Shown piece after piece: positions 1 to 5,322 of a DNA stretch of 5,717 bases (within the stretch, counting starts at the first letter, position 1; each line of letters starts with the position of its first letter). Under the pieces are notes generated by a model. The model did not search any database, was not told the DNA's origin, and saw only the letters and a program-made list of their open reading frames with translations. The DNA comes from Oscillospiraceae bacterium (GTDB lineage Bacteria; Bacillota; Clostridia; Oscillospirales; Oscillospiraceae), in NCBI GenBank assembly GCA_021199595.1, contig JAJQHT010000250.1, positions 2,031 to 7,747 of the forward strand. Direction: 5' to 3'. The translations under genes and the position numbers were made by a program.

Positions 1-101
1 CGCCCATCACCCCCCCCCCCCCCCCACCCCGGGGGCGGCGGGCCCGCGGGGTGGCGCGGGGCGGGGCCGCGGCTTGCCCGGGCCGGCCGGGCGTAACGCG
101 C
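1..101. other. Low-complexity G/C tail, probable contig-end artefact
   Basis: Only 10 of the first 100 bases are A or T, and positions 10-25 are 16 consecutive C. Read on the minus strand, the direction of the nucleotidyltransferase gene, the sequence decays into poly-G at the edge of the window. That pattern resembles the G-biased low-quality tail of a two-colour sequencing read. The frame stays open, but the translation becomes Pro/Gly/Arg-rich and no longer looks like a nucleotidyltransferase. An artefact is an inference. A genuine GC-rich or G-quadruplex tract is the alternative. Confidence 0.7.
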
Positions 102-338
102 CTGGAAAGCGTAGCGCAGGTCGCACCGCGCGGCGATGCGGTCTCCTATCTGGGCGCGGAAATCTGCTTCTATCTCCTTTTTTATGACGCATACGACCTT
201 TTGAAATCCGGCCCGCAGCGCGTCATAGACGGAATAGTCCAAAATCACCTGATCCGCCTGGTCAACGGGGGTCATTTGCTTCAGCCCCCCAAAACGGCTG
301 CCCATCCCGGCAGCCATAATGACAAGAATCGGCTCCAT
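1..338 (-). CDS. Nucleotidyltransferase family protein, N-terminal part, runs off the left edge
   Basis: The visible N-terminus begins MEPILVIMAAGMGSRFGGLK, which has the glycine-rich GxGxRF signature (residues 11-16) and conserved Lys20 of NTP-transferase (GT-A fold) enzymes. Such enzymes couple an NTP to a sugar-phosphate or phosphocholine-type alcohol to make an activated NDP or CDP donor in the cytoplasm. The substrate cannot be told from this fragment. Homology looks normal to about Gln79 (codon 104-102). After that the translation is low-complexity Pro/Gly/Arg and probably not native. The ATG at 338-336 is chosen because GGAGG lies 10 nt upstream inside the end of metA, and because the glycine-rich loop then sits at the usual distance from the N-terminus. 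The start is 2 nt after the metA stop, so it is very likely the third gene of the metY-metA transcript and translationally coupled. A link to methionine is not implied by the protein itself. Confidence 0.8.
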   Translation of the reverse strand, partial: MEPILVIMAAGMGSRFGGLKQMTPVDQADQVILDYSVYDALRAGFQKVVCVIKKEIEADFRAQIGDRIAARCDLRYAFQARYARPARASRGPAPRHPAGPPPPGWGGGGGDG

Positions 339-340
339 AT

Positions 341-1282
341 TTATATATCCTCCGTGCGGACGCCCCGCTCTATATCCCGGATGTCGTAGGGGACGGTTTG
401 ATAGACGCAGTAGTTCAGCCAGTTGCCGTACAGCAGATGGGCGCAGGAGCGCCATGTCACTACCGGGGTCTGGTTGATGTCGTCATTGGGAAAATAGTTT
501 TTCGGCAGGTCGATAGGCTTCCCGGCGGCCACGTCCCGCAGGTATTCCCGCTTCAGGGTGTCCCGGTCGTATTCCGCGTGGCCCATGAGAAACACCTGGC
601 GGCAGCGGTCAGTCTTGACCGCGTATACCCCGGCCTCCGGGGAGGCGGCCAGGATTTTCAGCTCAGGGACGGCCTCAATGTCCGCCCGGTCGGTGGTGGT
701 GTTCCGGGAGTGGGGAACAAGGAAATGGTCGTCAAAGCCGCGAAAGAGGATATAGTTCGGCTCCTCGACCGTGTGCTGGAATACGCCGAAGAGCTTTTTG
801 TCCAGCGTCCGCTTGGGTATGCCGTAATGGTAGTACAGCGCCGCCTGCGCGCCCCAGCAGATGTGCAGGGTAGAGTGGACGTGGGTCTTTGACCACTCCA
901 TGATTTCGCACAGCTCCGGCCAGTAGTCTACTTCCTCGAAGGGCATCAGCTCCACCGGCGCGCCGGTGATGACAAGCCCATCGAAATAGCGGTCAGAAAC
1001 CTGGTCAAAGGTCTTATAAAAGGCCAGCATATGCTCCTCTGACGTGTTTTTGGAGATATGGCCCGACGGGGCCAGAAGCTCCATTTCAATTTGCAGGGGG
1101 GTGTTCCCCAGCACACGGGCCAGCTGGGTCTCCGTGGTGATTTTATCCGGCATCAGGTTCAGAAGCAGGATTTGCAGGGGCCGGATCTCCTGGCTGACGG
1201 CCCGGGTCTCTGTCATAACGAAGATGTTTTCCTGGGTCAGAACGTCGGTAGCCGGGAGGCGGTTTGGTATTTTGATGGGCAT
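341..1282 (-). CDS. metA: Homoserine O-acetyltransferase, MetA family
   Basis: Transfers an acyl group to the gamma-hydroxyl of L-homoserine, the committing step of methionine synthesis. It is 313 residues long, the usual MetA size. The active site is complete: the nucleophile Cys142 in HICWGAQA, and His235 and Glu237 in GHAEYD. In the MetA family the residue at position 111 sets acyl-donor choice: Glu, as in Bacillus cereus, gives acetyl-CoA, and Gly, as in E. coli, gives succinyl-CoA. Here the segment [12 protein letters not shown] puts Glu at 111, so O-acetylhomoserine is the predicted product even though automatic annotation often says succinyltransferase. That product is the substrate of MetY, encoded immediately upstream. 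The ATG at 1282-1280 is 1 nt after the metY stop and has GGAGG 9 nt upstream. No anomaly was seen in the protein. The family assignment is firm; donor specificity rests on the one known determinant. Confidence 0.96.
   Translation of the reverse strand: MPIKIPNRLPATDVLTQENIFVMTETRAVSQEIRPLQILLLNLMPDKITTETQLARVLGNTPLQIEMELLAPSGHISKNTSEEHMLAFYKTFDQVSDRYFDGLVITGAPVELMPFEEVDYWPELCEIMEWSKTHVHSTLHICWGAQAALYYHYGIPKRTLDKKLFGVFQHTVEEPNYILFRGFDDHFLVPHSRNTTTDRADIEAVPELKILAASPEAGVYAVKTDRCRQVFLMGHAEYDRDTLKREYLRDVAAGKPIDLPKNYFPNDDINQTPVVTWRSCAHLLYGNWLNYCVYQTVPYDIRDIERGVRTEDI
349..353 (-). promoter_or_regulatory. Ribosome-binding site for the nucleotidyltransferase, inside metA
   Basis: GGAGG on the minus strand, 10 nt before the ATG at 338. 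It lies within the last codons of metA, so ribosomes finishing metA pass directly over it, which suggests translational coupling. Confidence 0.75.
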
Positions 1283-1283
1283 T

Positions 1284-2567
1284 TTACACGGCCTCCAGGG
1301 CGTTGGATATATCGTCTATCAAGTCCCGCTTGTCCTCCAGGCCGCAGGACAGGCGCACCAGCCCCGCCGGGATACCGGCAGCCTGAAGCTGCTCGTCCGT
1401 CATCTGGCGGTGGGTGGAGCTGGCGGGGTTCAGGCAGCAGGTGCGGGCGTCGGCCACATGGGTCTCGATGGCGGCCAGCCGCAGGGAGCGCATAAAGGCG
1501 CTGGCGGCGTCCCGCCCGCCCTTCAGCTCAAAGGATACCACGCCGCAGGAGCCGTTCGGCAGATACTTCTGGGCCAGGGGATAATAAGGGTCGTCAGGCA
1601 GACCGCAGTATATGACCCGCGCTACCTTGGGATGGGCAGCGAGATATTCCGCCACGGCCTGACCGTTTTCGCAGTGGCGGGCCATGCGGACGTGGAGGCT
1701 CTCCAGCCCCATGTTCAGGTAAAAGGCGTTCTGCGGGGACTGGATAGCGCCGAAGTCCCGCATGAGCTGGGCGGTGCATTTGGTGATGAACGCGCCCGCC
1801 TGGCCGAATTTCTCCGCGTAGGTAATGCCGTGATAGCTGTCGTCCGGGGTGCAGAGGCCGGGGAATTTCTCCGCGTGGGCCATCCAGTCGAAGTTGCCGG
1901 AATCCACAATGGCCCCGCCCACCGCAACGCCGTGGCCGTCCATATATTTTGTGGTGGAGTGGGTCACAATGTCCGCGCCCCACTGGATCGGGCGGCAATT
2001 CACCGGGGTGGGGAAGGTGTTGTCTACAATCAGGGGCACGCCATGGTCATGCGCGGCCTTGGCGAAGCGCTCGATGTCCAGCACGGTCAGGGCCGGATTT
2101 GCGATGGTCTCCCCAAAGACGCATTTTGTGTTGGGCCGGAAGGCGGCGTTCAGCTCCTCCTCCGTGCAGTCCGGGGCCACAAAGGTGGTCTCAATGCCCA
2201 TCTTGGCCATGGTGACGGCCATGAGGTTGAAGGTGCCGCCGTAGATGCTGGAGGAGGACACAATATGATCCCCGCAGCCCGCGATATTGAACATTGCGAA
2301 GAAGTTGGCTGCCTGGCCGGAGGAGGTCAGCATACCGGCGGTGCCGCCCTCCAGGGCGGCAATTTTTGCGGCCACATGGTCGTTGGTGGGGTTCTGGAGC
2401 CGCGTATAGAAATATCCGCTGGCCTCCAGGTCGAACAGCTTTCCCATGTCCTCCGAGGTGGCGTATTTGAAGGTGGTGGATTGGATAATGGGTATCTGCC
2501 GCGGCTCTCCGTTGCCGGGGGTATAGCCGCCCTGGACGCAAATGGTATCGGGACGATAATAGCTCAT
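1284..2567 (-). CDS. metY: O-acetylhomoserine sulfhydrylase (aminocarboxypropyltransferase), PLP enzyme
   Basis: A Cys/Met-metabolism PLP-dependent enzyme (fold type I) that converts O-acetyl-L-homoserine and sulfide to L-homocysteine and acetate in the cytoplasm. It has 427 residues, the typical length of MetY and longer than the ~380-400 of cystathionine synthase or lyase. Visible motifs: YTRLQNPT (residues 54-61), whose Tyr and Arg reach the PLP phosphate of the neighbouring subunit; the phosphate loop SSGQAA (82-87); Asp182 in VDNTF, which contacts the pyridine nitrogen; and the Schiff-base Lys207 in [11 protein letters not shown]. The insertion containing [14 protein letters not shown] (242-255) is characteristic of MetY rather than MetB. 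The ATG at 2567-2565 has AAGGAG 7 nt upstream. It is the first gene of metY-metA-nucleotidyltransferase, with its own promoter and a structured leader. The adjacent acetyl-type MetA supports the direct sulfhydrylation route. No cystathionine pathway gene is visible in the window. Confidence 0.95.
   Translation of the reverse strand: MSYYRPDTICVQGGYTPGNGEPRQIPIIQSTTFKYATSEDMGKLFDLEASGYFYTRLQNPTNDHVAAKIAALEGGTAGMLTSSGQAANFFAMFNIAGCGDHIVSSSSIYGGTFNLMAVTMAKMGIETTFVAPDCTEEELNAAFRPNTKCVFGETIANPALTVLDIERFAKAAHDHGVPLIVDNTFPTPVNCRPIQWGADIVTHSTTKYMDGHGVAVGGAIVDSGNFDWMAHAEKFPGLCTPDDSYHGITYAEKFGQAGAFITKCTAQLMRDFGAIQSPQNAFYLNMGLESLHVRMARHCENGQAVAEYLAAHPKVARVIYCGLPDDPYYPLAQKYLPNGSCGVVSFELKGGRDAASAFMRSLRLAAIETHVADARTCCLNPASSTHRQMTDEQLQAAGIPAGLVRLSCGLEDKRDLIDDISNALEAV
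1292..1296 (-). promoter_or_regulatory. Ribosome-binding site for metA, inside the end of metY
   Basis: GGAGG on the minus strand, 9 nt before the metA ATG. It overlaps the final Leu-Glu-Ala-Val codons of metY. With the 1-nt gap between stop and start this points to coupled translation and balanced output of the two enzymes. Confidence 0.75.
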
Positions 2568-2582
2568 GGGAGAACTCCTTTC

Positions 2583-2628
2583 AAACGCAAAACGGCTCCG
2601 GCCTGGGGCCGGATAACAGCCGTCGTTT
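2583..2628 (-). promoter_or_regulatory. Structured metY leader: bulged GC-rich hairpin, possible attenuator
   Basis: In the metY mRNA sense the core stem is ACGGCT, a GTTAT bulge, CCGGCC, a CCA loop, GGCCGG and AGCCGT (2623 to 2592). An outer AAACG/CGTTT stem (2628-2624 with 2587-2583) can close it across a TTTG bulge. The inner hairpin is followed by only a short T run (T4, then GCG, then T3), so as an intrinsic terminator it is weak. It ends just before the AAGGAG at 2580-2575 and does not cover it. It could be an attenuator, an mRNA stabiliser or a binding site. It does not match T-box or SAM-I consensus motifs. Confidence 0.55.
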
Positions 2629-2643
2629 GGTTATTTTGGTTAT
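2626..2643. repeat. 9-bp perfect tandem repeat in the metY leader
   Basis: TTTGGTTAT (plus strand) occurs twice head to tail. In the mRNA sense it reads ATAACCAAA repeated. It lies between the predicted transcription start and the leader hairpin. It may be chance in AT-rich DNA or a protein-binding repeat. Confidence 0.6.
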
Positions 2644-2652
2644 TTTTATATT

Positions 2653-2682
2653 GTATAACAGGGACTGTCACCCAGTATAACA
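2653..2682. repeat. Direct repeat TGTTATAC spaced by 22 bp at the metY promoter
   Basis: GTATAACA (plus strand) is at 2653-2660 and again at 2675-2682. One copy overlaps the metY -10 and the other lies just past the predicted start. The 22-bp period is about two helical turns, as expected if a regulator bound both copies on one face. The second copy could instead be a duplicated -10. Confidence 0.4.
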
Positions 2683-2702
2683 CGGCCAGACGGATTTTAC
2701 AA
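2674..2702 (-). promoter_or_regulatory. Promoter of the metY-metA operon
   Basis: On the minus strand, -35 TTGTAA (2702-2697), a 17-nt spacer and -10 TATACT (2679-2674), with TG one base before the -10 (extended -10). The -35 matches consensus at 4 of 6 positions and the -10 at 5 of 6. The predicted start near 2667 gives a leader of about 100 nt. Best-supported sigma-A-type promoter on this strand in the window. Confidence 0.75.
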
Positions 2703-2766
2703 TGCAGCGAAACGCAAGAATCGGGGAAAACCGGGCATAGTATATATAGGCAGGGGGAAAGGAATT

Positions 2767-2793
2767 TTAGCGCTCAACGACTTCGAGTGCTAA
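2767..2793 (+). promoter_or_regulatory. CIRCE element (HrcA operator) upstream of hsp20
   Basis: TTAGCGCTC (2767-2775), a 9-nt spacer, then GAGTGCTAA (2785-2793). The CIRCE consensus is TTAGCACTC-N9-GAGTGCTAA, so this matches 17 of 18 arm positions and has the exact spacer. The symmetry extends to 13-bp arms (2763-2775 and 2785-2797). HrcA bound here represses transcription until heat stress. The nearest gene downstream is hsp20. Confidence 0.93.
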
Positions 2794-2795
2794 AA

Positions 2796-2824
2796 TTCAC
2801 AATTTATTCATACATACACATAAA
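2796..2824 (+). promoter_or_regulatory. Alternative hsp20 promoter abutting CIRCE
   Basis: TTCACA (2796-2801, 5 of 6 matches to -35), a 17-nt spacer and CATAAA (2819-2824, 4 of 6 to -10). It begins 3 bp after CIRCE, a natural position for HrcA repression. It is weaker in its -10 than the downstream candidate, and which is used cannot be decided by eye. Confidence 0.35.
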
Positions 2825-2846
2825 TTTGTTCACAAGTTATGTGTAT
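2814..2846. repeat. 33-bp near-perfect palindrome overlapping the hsp20 promoter
   Basis: ATACACATAA (2814-2823) is the exact reverse complement of TTATGTGTAT (2837-2846). Allowing one mismatch (2824/2836) the arms grow to 13 bp around a 7-nt centre. It covers the -35 of one hsp20 promoter candidate and the -10 of the other, the position of a repressor operator. It does not fit CIRCE or the CtsR heptad repeat. Confidence 0.6.
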
Positions 2847-2854
2847 TATATACT
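2826..2854 (+). promoter_or_regulatory. Probable hsp20 promoter
   Basis: TTGTTC (2826-2831), a 17-nt spacer and TATACT (2849-2854, 5 of 6 matches). The predicted start near 2861 leaves a 22-nt leader with GGAGG at 2869-2873. The -35 is poor beyond TTG. Confidence 0.6.
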
Positions 2855-2868
2855 CAAATAAAAAATAT

Positions 2869-2873
2869 GGAGG
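2869..2873 (+). promoter_or_regulatory. Ribosome-binding site that sets the hsp20 start
   Basis: GGAGG followed after 9 nt by ATG at 2883. An in-frame TTG at 2874 touches the GGAGG directly, so it cannot be the start; this rules out a 141-residue version. Confidence 0.85.
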
Positions 2874-2882
2874 TTGAAAAAA

Positions 2883-3299
2883 ATGTTTGATATGATTCCT
2901 TTCACCACGAGTACAACGAAGCAGTATAAGACCAGCAACAGATGGGATCCGTTCCAGGAGTTTTTCGGAACCGTCGTCTACTCCGCCGCCACGGACATCC
3001 GGGAGACAGACGAGGCGTTCATGCTGGAGACCGAGCTGCCCGGCTATGACAAGAGCGAGATTTCCGTCAACATGAAGGAAGGCGTTCTGACCATCCACGC
3101 CGAGCATAAGGAGGATGACAACGACAATAAGGACTATATCCGCCGGGAGCGCACCTGGAAGACGGTGGATCGCAGCTTTGAGGTCACCGGCGTAGACGCC
3201 GCCGGCATCACCGCCGAATACGTCAACGGCATTCTGAAGCTGACCCTTCCCAAGCTGCCCGAGGTTATCCCCGAACAGCATCAGATTGAAATTCAATAA
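2883..3299 (+). CDS. hsp20: Small heat-shock protein, Hsp20 / alpha-crystallin family
   Basis: An ATP-independent cytoplasmic holdase that forms oligomers and binds unfolding proteins until DnaK or GroEL can refold them. With the ATG at 2883 it has 138 residues, a normal size. A short N-terminal arm carries WDPFQEFF (21-28), typical of bacterial Hsp20. The alpha-crystallin domain spans about residues 36-125. It contains ELPGYDKSEISVNMKEGVLT (51-70), a charged loop EHKEDDNDNKDYIRRER, and NGILKLTLPK (115-124), the family's conserved G-x-L strand. The C-terminal IEI (135-137) is the I-x-I motif that docks into neighbouring subunits. A CIRCE operator upstream predicts HrcA control, and two terminator-like hairpins follow, so it is probably a single-gene transcript. 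hsp20 is used here as a family name; the orthologue could equally be called hsp18 or ibpA-like. Confidence 0.95.
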   Translation: MFDMIPFTTSTTKQYKTSNRWDPFQEFFGTVVYSAATDIRETDEAFMLETELPGYDKSEISVNMKEGVLTIHAEHKEDDNDNKDYIRRERTWKTVDRSFEVTGVDAAGITAEYVNGILKLTLPKLPEVIPEQHQIEIQ

Positions 3300-3312
3300 T
3301 ACAGAAACCAGC

Positions 3313-3347
3313 TATGGCGGCCGCAAAAACGGCCGCCATATCGTTTT
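3313..3347 (+). terminator. Intrinsic terminator of hsp20
   Basis: TATGGCGGCCG (3313-3323) pairs perfectly with CGGCCGCCATA (3330-3340) over a CAAAAA loop, followed by TCGTTTT. It begins 13 nt after the hsp20 stop. Confidence 0.85.
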
Positions 3348-3350
3348 GTC

Positions 3351-3391
3351 AAAAAGGCGCGGCTTTCCTTCTGTGAAAGCTGCGCTTTTTT
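3351..3391 (+). terminator. Second, possibly bidirectional terminator hairpin
   Basis: A 17-bp stem (3351-3367 with 3375-3391) with two G-U pairs and a 7-nt loop. It starts with AAAAA and ends with TTTTTT, so it could act in both directions. It backs up the hsp20 terminator and insulates mnmG from read-through. No minus-strand gene nearby needs it. Confidence 0.75.
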
Positions 3392-3417
3392 CAGGAAAGC
3401 GCCGGCAGTATTCCATC

Positions 3418-3446
3418 TTGCGGCGGAGCGGGATTTGGCTTATAAT
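3418..3446 (+). promoter_or_regulatory. mnmG promoter, placed for a leaderless transcript
   Basis: TTGCGG (3418-3423), a 17-nt spacer and a perfect TATAAT (3441-3446). Only 7 nt separate the -10 from the mnmG ATG at 3454, so the predicted start of transcription falls at or next to the A of the start codon. There is no Shine-Dalgarno-like sequence before the ATG, which agrees. Confidence 0.65.
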
Positions 3447-3453
3447 ATAGCGT

Positions 3454-5274
3454 ATGAGAACATATGATGCGGGAAAATGTGATATTGTGGTGATTGGCGC
3501 GGGCCATGCGGGCATCGAGGCGGCCCTGGCTGCGGCGCGGCTGGGGCTTGATACGGTGTGCTTCACCATCAGCCTGGACGCGGTGGGGAATATGCCCTGC
3601 AACCCGGCGATCGGCGGCACCGGCAAGGGCCATCTTGTCCGGGAGCTGGACGCCCTGGGCGGCGAGATGGGCCGGGCTGCGGACAGGGCCTGTATTCAAT
3701 ACCGTATGCTGAATCTGGGAAAAGGCCCCGCCGTTCACTCCCTCCGCGCGCAGGCTGACCGCCGGCGCTATCAGGAGGTCATGAAGCAGACGCTGGAGCG
3801 GCAGGAGAACCTGCGTTTAAAGCAGGGCGAGGTGGTTTCCATCGCCGTGGAAAACGGCCGTGTTTCCGCCGTTACCACGGACAAGGGGGCAGTCTGGCAG
3901 GTGAAGGCGGTGATCATCGCGACCGGCACCTACCTGGGGGGGCGCACCATCACCGGGGAGGCGGTGCGGGATTCCGGGCCGGACGGCCTGGCGGCCTCCC
4001 TGCCCCTGACGGACTGTCTGGCGGGGCTGGGACTGCGTATGCGCCGGTTTAAGACCGGCACGCCCCCCCGGGTGAACGCCCAGACGGTGGATTTTTCCCA
4101 GATGGAGATACAATTCGGGGATGCGGAGCCACAGCCCTTCTCCTTCTCTACGGAAAAGGCCCCGGAAAACCGGGTCGTCTGCTGGCTGACCTATACGAAC
4201 GAGCGCACCCACCAGGTCATCCGGGATAACCTTGACCGCAGTCCGCTGTATGACGGGGTGATTCATGGTGTCGGCCCCCGTTACTGCCCCAGCATCGAGA
4301 CGAAAATCGTCACCTTCCCGGATAAGCCCCGGCATCAGCTTTTCATCGAGCCGATGGGGCTTCACACGGAGGAGCTGTATGTGCAGGGATTTTCCTCGTC
4401 CCTGCCGGAGGAGGTGCAGATACAAATGCTGCGCACCCTGCCCGGAATGGAGCGGGCGGAGATCACCCGCCCGGCCTATGCCATCGAATACGACTGCGTT
4501 GATCCCACGGAGCTTTACCCCAGCCTGGAGACAAAGAAAATTTCCGGGCTATACGGGGCGGGGCAGTTCACCGGCTCGTCGGGCTATGAGGCGGCCGCCT
4601 GTCAGGGATGGCTTGCCGGGGTGAACGCCGCCATGAAAATTCTGGGCCGGGAGCCGGTGATATTAAAGCGCTCAGACGGCTATATCGGCACGCTTGTGGA
4701 CGATCTGGTGACAAAGGGAACCAACGAGCCTTACCGCATGATGACAAGCCGCTCAGAATACCGCCTCCTGCACCGGCAGGATAACGCCGATTATCGACTT
4801 GCAAATATTGGATACAGCATCGGCCTCGTGAGCCAGGAGCAGTACCAGCGGGTGCTGGATAAATATGCAATGGTAGACCGGGAGATAGAACGGCTGAAAA
4901 AGAGCAGGCTTTACCAGCTTTTGAAGCGCCCGGAGAATACCTACGCCTCCTTGGCCCCGCAGGATCCGGACAGGCCCGATTTGCCGCGGGCGGTGACGGA
5001 GGAAGTGGAAATATCCATCAAATATGAGGGATATATTCGCCGCCAGCTCAAGGAGGTGGAGGCGTTCTCCAAAATGGAGAACCGCCGTATTCCCCCGGAT
5101 ACCGACTATGACGGGATTCCCGGTCTGCGTACCGAGGCGCGGCAGAAGCTGGCCCAGATACGCCCCGCCAGCTTTGGCCAGGCCAGCCGCATTTCCGGCG
5201 TCTCCCCGGCGGATTTGACCGCCCTGATGATATGGGCGGAAAAGGGAAGTCAGGGACATAACGACTGCAAGTAA
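3454..5274 (+). CDS. mnmG: tRNA uridine-5-carboxymethylaminomethyl modification enzyme MnmG (GidA)
   Basis: An FAD enzyme that with the GTPase MnmE installs carboxymethylaminomethyl or aminomethyl at C5 of wobble uridine 34 in certain tRNAs, using methylene-tetrahydrofolate, NADH and glycine or ammonium. It has 606 residues, slightly below the ~630 of E. coli and B. subtilis. Motifs in order: the dinucleotide loop GAGHAG (15-20); CNPAIGGTGKGHLVRE with Cys49; LRAQADRRRYQ (97-107); GTYLGG (158-163); TGTPPRV; RYCPSIETK with the second conserved Cys278; EPMGLHTEELYVQGF; GAGQFTGSSGYEAAACQG (368-385); NEPYRMMTSRSEYRLLHRQDNADYRL (424-449); IKYEGYIRRQ; and a helical C-terminus with SRISGVSPADLTALMIW that binds MnmE and tRNA. 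The ATG at 3454 is the only start that keeps the FAD loop complete. It lacks a ribosome-binding site. Neither mnmE upstream nor rsmG downstream, the common neighbours, is present. Confidence 0.97.
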   Translation: MRTYDAGKCDIVVIGAGHAGIEAALAAARLGLDTVCFTISLDAVGNMPCNPAIGGTGKGHLVRELDALGGEMGRAADRACIQYRMLNLGKGPAVHSLRAQADRRRYQEVMKQTLERQENLRLKQGEVVSIAVENGRVSAVTTDKGAVWQVKAVIIATGTYLGGRTITGEAVRDSGPDGLAASLPLTDCLAGLGLRMRRFKTGTPPRVNAQTVDFSQMEIQFGDAEPQPFSFSTEKAPENRVVCWLTYTNERTHQVIRDNLDRSPLYDGVIHGVGPRYCPSIETKIVTFPDKPRHQLFIEPMGLHTEELYVQGFSSSLPEEVQIQMLRTLPGMERAEITRPAYAIEYDCVDPTELYPSLETKKISGLYGAGQFTGSSGYEAAACQGWLAGVNAAMKILGREPVILKRSDGYIGTLVDDLVTKGTNEPYRMMTSRSEYRLLHRQDNADYRLANIGYSIGLVSQEQYQRVLDKYAMVDREIERLKKSRLYQLLKRPENTYASLAPQDPDRPDLPRAVTEEVEISIKYEGYIRRQLKEVEAFSKMENRRIPPDTDYDGIPGLRTEARQKLAQIRPASFGQASRISGVSPADLTALMIWAEKGSQGHNDCK

Positions 5275-5322
5275 ACATAATATGATTTACATAACAACTA
5301 TTCAGACTATGGAGGAAAGCGT

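Larger units (their letters stand above)
2568..2882. other. Divergent regulatory region between metY and hsp20
   Basis: A 315-base non-coding stretch separating divergently transcribed metY (minus) and hsp20 (plus). From left to right it holds the metY ribosome-binding site, a bulged leader hairpin, a 9-bp tandem repeat, the metY promoter with a direct repeat, about 60 bases with no clear element (2703-2762), CIRCE, a second palindrome and the hsp20 promoter. From about 2765 onward it is strikingly AT-rich compared with the genes. I see no small ORF with a good ribosome-binding site and no RNA gene. Confidence 0.85.

Noticed and set aside
10..60. G-quadruplex or telomere-like terminal repeat
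   Set aside because: The G runs are irregular, with no repeat unit, and lie at the edge next to corrupted coding sequence; artefact is simpler.
7..192. Minus-strand Pro/Arg/Gly-rich open frame
   Set aside because: It is out of frame with the nucleotidyltransferase and runs into the G/C artefact; composition explains it.
2568..2703. T-box or SAM riboswitch before metY
   Set aside because: The predicted leader is only about 100 nt and lacks the conserved T-box and SAM-I core motifs; a covariance search would settle it.
2741..2748. TATATATA as a -10 box upstream of CIRCE
   Set aside because: No acceptable -35 at 16-18 nt on either strand.
1044..2861. Very long plus-strand open frame opposite metY and the start of metA
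   Set aside because: It is antisense to two well-recognised genes, has no ribosome-binding site, and its translation is low in recognisable motifs. GC-rich third positions of the real genes remove stops on the other strand.
2874..2876. TTG as an earlier start of hsp20
   Set aside because: It directly abuts the GGAGG, leaving no spacer; ATG at 2883 has the proper 9-nt spacing.
3817..4425. Minus-strand open frame inside mnmG
   Set aside because: Antisense shadow of a strongly conserved gene with no initiation signal and no family resemblance.
5278..5314. AT-rich promoter between mnmG and the SDR gene
   Set aside because: TATGAT and TTTACA are present but not at workable spacing with partners; kept only as a possibility.
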